From Betaproteobacteria bacterium (lineage in GTDB: Bacteria > Pseudomonadota > Gammaproteobacteria > Burkholderiales > Casimicrobiaceae), in the NCBI GenBank assembly GCA_016717855.1, contig JADKEV010000044.1:1-38831 (forward strand): a DNA stretch of 38,831 bases, written 5' to 3'. Under the pieces are notes generated by a model. The model had not been told where the DNA came from. It was given only the letters and a program-made list of their open reading frames with translations, and did no database searches. The position numbers and the translations under genes are program-made. Below are positions 34,853 to 38,831 of the stretch, one piece after another; the first letter of the stretch is position 1, and every line of letters starts with the position of its first letter.

Positions 34853-36115
34853 TCAAGTTCGTTTCGCGCCAAGCACGCCATCGCCGGGCGCCTTCTGAAC
34901 TTGGGCGATCTTTAAATTCAAACTGGCGATCCATTGCGCGGATCCTTCGCGGCACAATCCGGCGAGCCGCACGCTGTGCGCGGCGAGTTGTAGCGAGTCC
35001 GCGCGCAACGCCTGTGCGAGTCCCGCTGCGAGACTGTCGAGCGGCACCACGCCCGGCTGCTCCGCCATCTCCCAGGTGGCAACGTACGCGTCCTGCTTGC
35101 AAGGTTTGCCGCCGGTTACGACATCCGGGGGCACGAAGCTCACCCGCGGCAGCGCGAACGCCGCGGCAACGATGCTCCCGTGCAGGCTCGTTCCGGCAAA
35201 GCCGCGGCTCCCCGCGATGAGCGCGCAGATATCTTGGATGTGGGCCGATTCGAACAGGTGGACGTGGCTTTGCATGCGTTTCGCCGCTCTGCGGTAAGGG
35301 TCCAACGCGTCGTGCCACGGCGCCGTGCCCGCGCGGAAGAAAACGATCCCGCATCCCGCCGCCTGCGCGGCAGCGTCGAGCTCCCGCGCGAGTGTTCCCA
35401 GCGTCGCGTCGTCCTCGCAGTCCGCACTGAACTGGACGGCGAGGTAACCATGCGGGAAAGCCGCGCACACCGCGGCCGGCTCGCCCTGCAGTCCGCGCTC
35501 CCGGATCCGGTTGCCGAAAAGCTCCGCCACGAGCGCTCCGCAGTCGGGCACGAGAACCGCCGCGATACCCTCCGCGGCAAGCGCTGCCTGCGTCACGCGG
35601 TCGCGGACACTGATGAAGTCTGCGCTCCGCAAAGCCGCCTTGACCTCGTCGCGCAGGGCCGCCTCGCTCGTCGCGAACTCCACGCCGCCGACCGCGTTGT
35701 AAATCAGCCGTCCGGGACACGAGAACATCGATTTTGCCGGCGCGTATGGCGCGCGGCGCGCCGTGCCGAGAATCCGCTGCGCCCACTCCGTGCGCCTTTC
35801 CGCCTCTCGCCCGAAGTGCGCCGCTGCTGCGTTCGCCTCATTGTCGGGTAGCAGCATCACCGCAGCCTCCCACGCTTCGCAGGTGAGCACCTCGCCGCCC
35901 GCAACGATGACGTCTGTCGCTCGCGGGTCGTCGGCGAGCCGCGCGAGAGCCTCCACGCGGTAACCGCCCCACGCCGAAAGGTCGCGATCCGCGATGCCCG
36001 CGAAGACCAGATCTCGTTCAGGCAGCAGTGCCGCCACCACGTTGACGAAAAGCAGGTCGCCCAAGTTATGTCGGTCGAAGGCGCCGAAGACGACGGTGCG
36101 GGACTCTGGAGGCAC
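34853..36115 (-). CDS. Polysaccharide pyruvyl transferase family protein
   Basis: The conserved part starts RTVVFGAFDRHNLGDLLFVN, the usual N-terminal motif of the CsaB/polysaccharide pyruvyl transferase superfamily, and includes DVIVAGGEVLT, FISVRDRVTQAALA and the late GSRGFAGTSLHGSIVAAAFA. The family transfers pyruvate or acts as a related glycan-modifying enzyme in envelope polysaccharide synthesis. The frame is open back to GTG 36283 (476 codons), but the first 55 residues look non-coding and span a strong hairpin. I prefer GTG 36115 (about 420 residues), which has GAGGGA upstream. It is downstream of the UbiB-like gene on the same strand. The family member and substrate are not identified. 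Confidence 0.75.
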   Translation of the reverse strand: MPPESRTVVFGAFDRHNLGDLLFVNVVAALLPERDLVFAGIADRDLSAWGGYRVEALARLADDPRATDVIVAGGEVLTCEAWEAAVMLLPDNEANAAAAHFGREAERRTEWAQRILGTARRAPYAPAKSMFSCPGRLIYNAVGGVEFATSEAALRDEVKAALRSADFISVRDRVTQAALAAEGIAAVLVPDCGALVAELFGNRIRERGLQGEPAAVCAAFPHGYLAVQFSADCEDDATLGTLARELDAAAQAAGCGIVFFRAGTAPWHDALDPYRRAAKRMQSHVHLFESAHIQDICALIAGSRGFAGTSLHGSIVAAAFALPRVSFVPPDVVTGGKPCKQDAYVATWEMAEQPGVVPLDSLAAGLAQALRADSLQLAAHSVRLAGLCREGSAQWIASLNLKIAQVQKAPGDGVLGAKRT

Positions 36116-36202
36116 GTTGGAGGATTTTCCCTCTGGATATGGCAAGCATGCGCGAGCGGTGCCGTGCCGGTCAATATCGTTTTGCCACCAACCCGCCCCG
36201 AT

Positions 36203-36232
36203 CGCTCCCCTCCGGGATGACGCAGGGGAGCG
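36203..36232. repeat. 9-bp perfect inverted repeat
   Basis: CGCTCCCCT (36203-36211) and AGGGGAGCG (36224-36232) pair across a 12-base loop between the UbiB-like gene and the preferred start of the pyruvyl transferase gene. No T-run follows, so it may be an intercistronic RNA hairpin and not a terminator. Confidence 0.6.
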
Positions 36233-36287
36233 GAGCCCCGCGTTGATATTTGTCACGCCAGGCGCAGGGCGGGCATAACCCACGCTC

Positions 36288-37694
36288 CTAGGCGAGCCGC
36301 GCCGCCAGCATCCGGCGCCACGGTGCCGCAGCGCGGAGCCGGGAGAGGTTCCCCAAGTGGCCCGCCACGGTCCGATTGATGAAGATGATGTGGTGGGGGA
36401 AGCGCAGATCTTTCATCTCGCCGAACCGGCTCACGTGCATATCGATGAGTTGGCGGAGAAGCTGGTCGTCGTAGCCGAAGCGGTAGGGGTGTTCGTCATC
36501 GAGCATCTTGAGGACGAGGTCGAGGACGGGCGCGACCAGCTCCGCGGACACGGGCCTGCCCGAGCCCGTGCTGACACCCATCGCCGCGAGGAGCGCCGGC
36601 ACTTCGCCATGCCGGCCGTCGAGGGCGGCGCGGACGAGCTCGCGGTAGCCCTTCACGATAGGCCGCGGCACCGACTTTACGCAGCCGTAGTCGTAGACGA
36701 CGACGCGGCCGTCGGCGAGGAACGAGAAGTTCGCGAGGTTCGGGTCCGCGTGAATGAACCGGTGCTCGAACAGGCCGCGCAGCACGAAGTCGTAGAGCAC
36801 GGCGCCCCAGCGATCGCGTAGCGCCTGCGGCCGTGCGTCGTCGCACGCCTCGTCCGGCGTATAGCCGGCCACGTATTCCATCGTCAGGACGCGGCGGCTC
36901 GACGCTTCGTCGATGACACCGGGAATCACCACTTCGTCGCTTCCGGCCCAGAGCTCCGCCATCCGCCGGATGTTCTCCGCTTCGTTCACGTAGTCCAGCT
37001 CCTCGCGCAGGCGGTCGCGCACCTCTCCCCAGACCGGCCCGAAGTCGGCGGCGGTAAAGAGCGCGAACAGCGACTTCAACAGACGCCGGAGGTTGACGAG
37101 GTCGGCCTCGATGATGCTGTCGATCCCGGGGTACTGGATCTTCACCGCGACGCGCCGGCCGTCGCGGAGGACGCCCCGGTGCACCTGCCCGATCGAGGCG
37201 GCGGCAATGGCCGCAGGTTCCAGCCCCTTGATCGTCTTCCGCCAGCCGGGGAGCTCCGCGTCGAGCTGGCGCTTCATGGCGTCGAACGGAATCGGCGGCG
37301 CCTGTTGCTGCAGCGAGCGCAGGACGGCGGTCACCTCGGGCGGCAGTAGGGTGTCCTGAAGGCTCAGCATCTGGCCGACCTTCATCGCCGCCCCCTTCAG
37401 CTCGCCGAGGTCGTGAACAATCCGCTCGGCGTTGCGGACGAGGTTTGCGATCTGGTGCAACTTACGCGACGGCCCCGAGCGGACGAGGGAGAACAGCTGC
37501 TCCACGGCCACTGACGCCCCGATGCGCCCGACGAGGCTGCCGAGCCGCAGGAGCCGCCCGATCGGTGAGCTCGCCGGGCCGCCTTTCACCGGTGGGTCTG
37601 CGCCTTTCAGGTTGGAGCGTCGAATCACCTGGGATTCCTTGGACAGCAGGTTTAGTTGGTGTGCTGACAGACTGTCGATTGTAGTCGTTGTCAC
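36288..37694 (-). CDS. UbiB/ABC1/ADCK-family atypical kinase-like protein
   Basis: The 468-residue protein has the UbiB/ADCK signature set: the KxGQ motif in GAAMKVGQMLS (about 105-108), the Ala-rich nucleotide loop in AASIGQVHRG (166-174), the VAVKIQYPG lysine (Lys185), the catalytic-loop HADPNLANF (about 315-323), and DYG (about 335-337) where typical kinases have DFG. Members support ubiquinone synthesis or act as ATPases. No C-terminal membrane helices like those of true E. coli UbiB are obvious, so it may be one of the soluble ADCK-like proteins seen in many bacteria. It starts at ATG 37694, and the pyruvyl transferase gene follows on the same strand. Confidence 0.88.
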   Translation of the reverse strand: MTTTTIDSLSAHQLNLLSKESQVIRRSNLKGADPPVKGGPASSPIGRLLRLGSLVGRIGASVAVEQLFSLVRSGPSRKLHQIANLVRNAERIVHDLGELKGAAMKVGQMLSLQDTLLPPEVTAVLRSLQQQAPPIPFDAMKRQLDAELPGWRKTIKGLEPAAIAAASIGQVHRGVLRDGRRVAVKIQYPGIDSIIEADLVNLRRLLKSLFALFTAADFGPVWGEVRDRLREELDYVNEAENIRRMAELWAGSDEVVIPGVIDEASSRRVLTMEYVAGYTPDEACDDARPQALRDRWGAVLYDFVLRGLFEHRFIHADPNLANFSFLADGRVVVYDYGCVKSVPRPIVKGYRELVRAALDGRHGEVPALLAAMGVSTGSGRPVSAELVAPVLDLVLKMLDDEHPYRFGYDDQLLRQLIDMHVSRFGEMKDLRFPHHIIFINRTVAGHLGNLSRLRAAAPWRRMLAARLA

Positions 37695-37819
37695 TCGACC
37701 GGACCGACGAAGTCAGCCTTCGCGCAGCACGGGACTCCATCGTGATTTTCTTTCAGGAAAGGCTTTCAGGCATTGGCTATGTAAGTCGGGCTGAATAGAT
37801 GAACCGAGATCGGCAGTGC

Positions 37820-38053
37820 CGTGTCACTACATATCAGGCCGGACGATGGGTGGAGGCCCATTGCGCCCCGCAATGCGATGCGGGACAAGGAACGATGGCG
37901 GAAAGGGCGGCCACGCACGTAGCGCATCGCAACGCGCCATCACGTGCCATGGCTCCCTTTGCAATCAAGGCATGTCTTGGACTTATCCCTTCGCTGTGGA
38001 GCACCAAGTGTCACTGCGTCTCGACCAACATGATGGGTGGGACGATGGGTGGA
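37820..38053 (+). repeat. Interspersed repeat, copy D (full length)
   Basis: It begins CGTGTCACTACATATCAGGC, carries CGATGGGTGGAGGCCCAT, the CCCGCA/TGCGGG hairpin with loop ATGCGA, and GGAACGATGGCGGAAAGGGC, and ends GAGCACCAAGTGTCACTGCG, then GATGGGTGGGACGATGGGTG. GTGTCACT and GATGGGTGG recur at both ends, forming imperfect direct repeats of about 34 bp. It lies 140 bp upstream of higB. Confidence 0.85.
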
Positions 38054-38084
38054 AGGCAAACCGAACCCGGCGCGGTGGTGGTCT

Positions 38085-38159
38085 GACAAGTTAAACTACC
38101 TGCGCCAGGCCCTGCAGGGCGTGCCACTGAATGCGCGGCCGTCGGTCACGCGGGGATAA
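38085..38159 (+). pseudogene. Short C-terminal coding fragment
   Basis: The frame DKLNYLRQALQGVPLNARPS-VTRG ends at TAA 38157-38159. It reads like the tail of a longer protein, possibly a transposase, but I cannot name the family. There is no start. It lies between repeat copy D and the higBA promoter. Confidence 0.3.
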
Positions 38160-38162
38160 CGC

Positions 38163-38191
38163 TTGACGGGACTATCGCGCGCCGATACTAT
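38163..38191 (+). promoter_or_regulatory. Sigma-70-type promoter of higBA
   Basis: TTGACG (38163-38168), an exact 17-base spacer and TACTAT (38186-38191) form a good promoter. The predicted transcript start is about 38197-38199, which coincides with the higB ATG at 38197. The message is thus likely leaderless or nearly so. Confidence 0.65.
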
Positions 38192-38196
38192 TCTTC

Positions 38197-38478
38197 ATGG
38201 CAATCGACTCCTTCCGCTGTCGCGACACTGAAGCGCTTTTCAATGGTCGTCGGGTCGCCCGGTTCAGGAACATCGAGAAGGTCGCCATGCGAAAGCTCGC
38301 GATGCTCAACCGGATCGTGCGGGTGGAGGAACTTCGGATTCCGCCGAACAACCGGCTCGAAGCGCTGAAGGGCAAACGCGCCGGGCAATGGAGCATCCGC
38401 ATCAACGACCAGTGGCGGGTCTGCTTCCGGTTTGCCGATGGCCGGGCATCAGACGTGGAGATCGTCGACTATCACTGA
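38197..38478 (+). CDS. higB: HigB/RelE-family toxin
   Basis: The 93-residue protein starts at ATG 38197 and reads MAIDSFRCRDTEALFNGRRV, with RVEELRIPPNNRLEALKGKR, AGQWSIRINDQWRVCFRF and VEIVDYH. These are the hallmarks of the HigB branch of RelE-type mRNA interferases (plasmid-maintenance killer proteins), which cut mRNA in the ribosome. The length is typical. The toxin gene comes first and the antitoxin follows after 6 bp, the normal order for higBA. There is no ribosome-binding site, and the promoter's -10 box ends only 5 bases before the ATG. Repression by HigA at this promoter is expected from the family. Confidence 0.92.
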   Translation: MAIDSFRCRDTEALFNGRRVARFRNIEKVAMRKLAMLNRIVRVEELRIPPNNRLEALKGKRAGQWSIRINDQWRVCFRFADGRASDVEIVDYH

Positions 38479-38484
38479 GAGGCA

Positions 38485-38784
38485 ATGAACATGCGCAAGG
38501 TCCCTTACCCCAAACCTGGAGAGATCCTTCTCAAGGAGTTCCTCGAGCCCATGGGCATCTCGGCGTACCGGCTGGCGAAGGACATCCGCGTTCCGCAAAT
38601 GCGCATCAGCGAGATCGTATCCGGCAAGCGGGCAATCACGGTAGACACGGGGCTGCGCCTGTCGCGCTATTTCGGGCTCAACGACGCCTTCTGGACCGGG
38701 CTGCAACTGGATTACGACGCAGCGCGCACGAGGGACGAACTCGAGGATGTGCTGAGCAGCATCGAGCCGCTGCAGGTTACCTGA
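38485..38784 (+). CDS. higA: HigA-family XRE antitoxin
   Basis: The 99-residue protein shows an XRE helix-turn-helix (about 14-70): GEILLKEFLEPMGISAYRLA, KDIRVPQMRISEIVSGKRAI and TVDTGLRLSRYFGLNDAFWT. HigA neutralises HigB and represses the operon. GAGAGGCA precedes ATG 38485, and a second Met at 38491 is possible. It lies 6 bp after higB in the same transcript. The terminal 48 bases of the window after 38784 hold nothing recognisable. Confidence 0.93.
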   Translation: MNMRKVPYPKPGEILLKEFLEPMGISAYRLAKDIRVPQMRISEIVSGKRAITVDTGLRLSRYFGLNDAFWTGLQLDYDAARTRDELEDVLSSIEPLQVT

Positions 38785-38831
38785 TTGGCGCGTCCGGGGT
38801 TCGGCCGGTCGGCGAACCGGATTTAGCGGAG

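Overview
The window is GC-rich and reads as chromosomal or metagenomic DNA from a betaproteobacterium, most likely Burkholderiales. The lineage call rests on tandem Bug/TctC-type periplasmic binding proteins, an NfeD-stomatin pair, a lysine-free Q/E/A-rich TonB-like protein and Burkholderiales-style secreted repeat proteins. It is inferred from gene content only. No rRNA, tRNA or CRISPR array was seen.

Layout. 1-1151: end of a secreted protein built from 51-residue repeats, broken by one base. 1247-1733: terminator, inverted repeat and a decayed small secreted protein. 2063-4194: nfeD and stomatin genes. 4446-6764: large secreted repeat protein. 7273-9039: TonB-like energy transducer with a long helical spacer. 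9277-13861 (+): a four-domain rhodanese protein, two tandem Bug binding proteins and an alpha/beta hydrolase. 13878-19190 (-): an OB-fold DUF35 protein (frameshifted), two thiolase-like proteins lacking the thiolase cysteine, a PaaK-like CoA ligase and an enolase-superfamily enzyme. This operon is divergent from a LysR regulator at 19300-20190. Together these blocks look like an uncharacterised uptake and CoA-dependent catabolic locus. 20227-20928: an interspersed repeat plus two gene fragments. 21001-26322 (-): a 1773-residue secreted mosaic with LamG, InlB-like, quinoprotein-dehydrogenase and PKD modules. 26396-28116: graveyard of mobile-element pieces and gene fragments.

28209-33593 (+): a five-gene, end-overlapping operon for two 2-oxoacid:ferredoxin oxidoreductases. 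It runs iorA, an iorB with a C-terminal 2x[4Fe-4S] ferredoxin domain, korA, korB and korC. A near-consensus FNR/ANR box lies upstream, which fits oxygen-sensitive, ferredoxin-reducing enzymes. 33740-34773: degraded fragments (HNH-like, DUF4238-like, IS91 transposase) and another repeat copy. 34853-37694 (-): a polysaccharide pyruvyl transferase family protein and a UbiB/ABC1 kinase-like protein. 37820-38784: a repeat copy and a higBA toxin-antitoxin pair whose promoter lies so close to higB that the mRNA is probably leaderless.

Two features run through the window. First, an unidentified repeat of about 190-235 bp occurs four times, always on the same strand and always beside mobile-element or toxin-antitoxin debris. 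Second, several otherwise well-conserved genes carry single-base indels, often in short homopolymers. These may be assembly errors rather than true pseudogenes, and raw reads would settle it.
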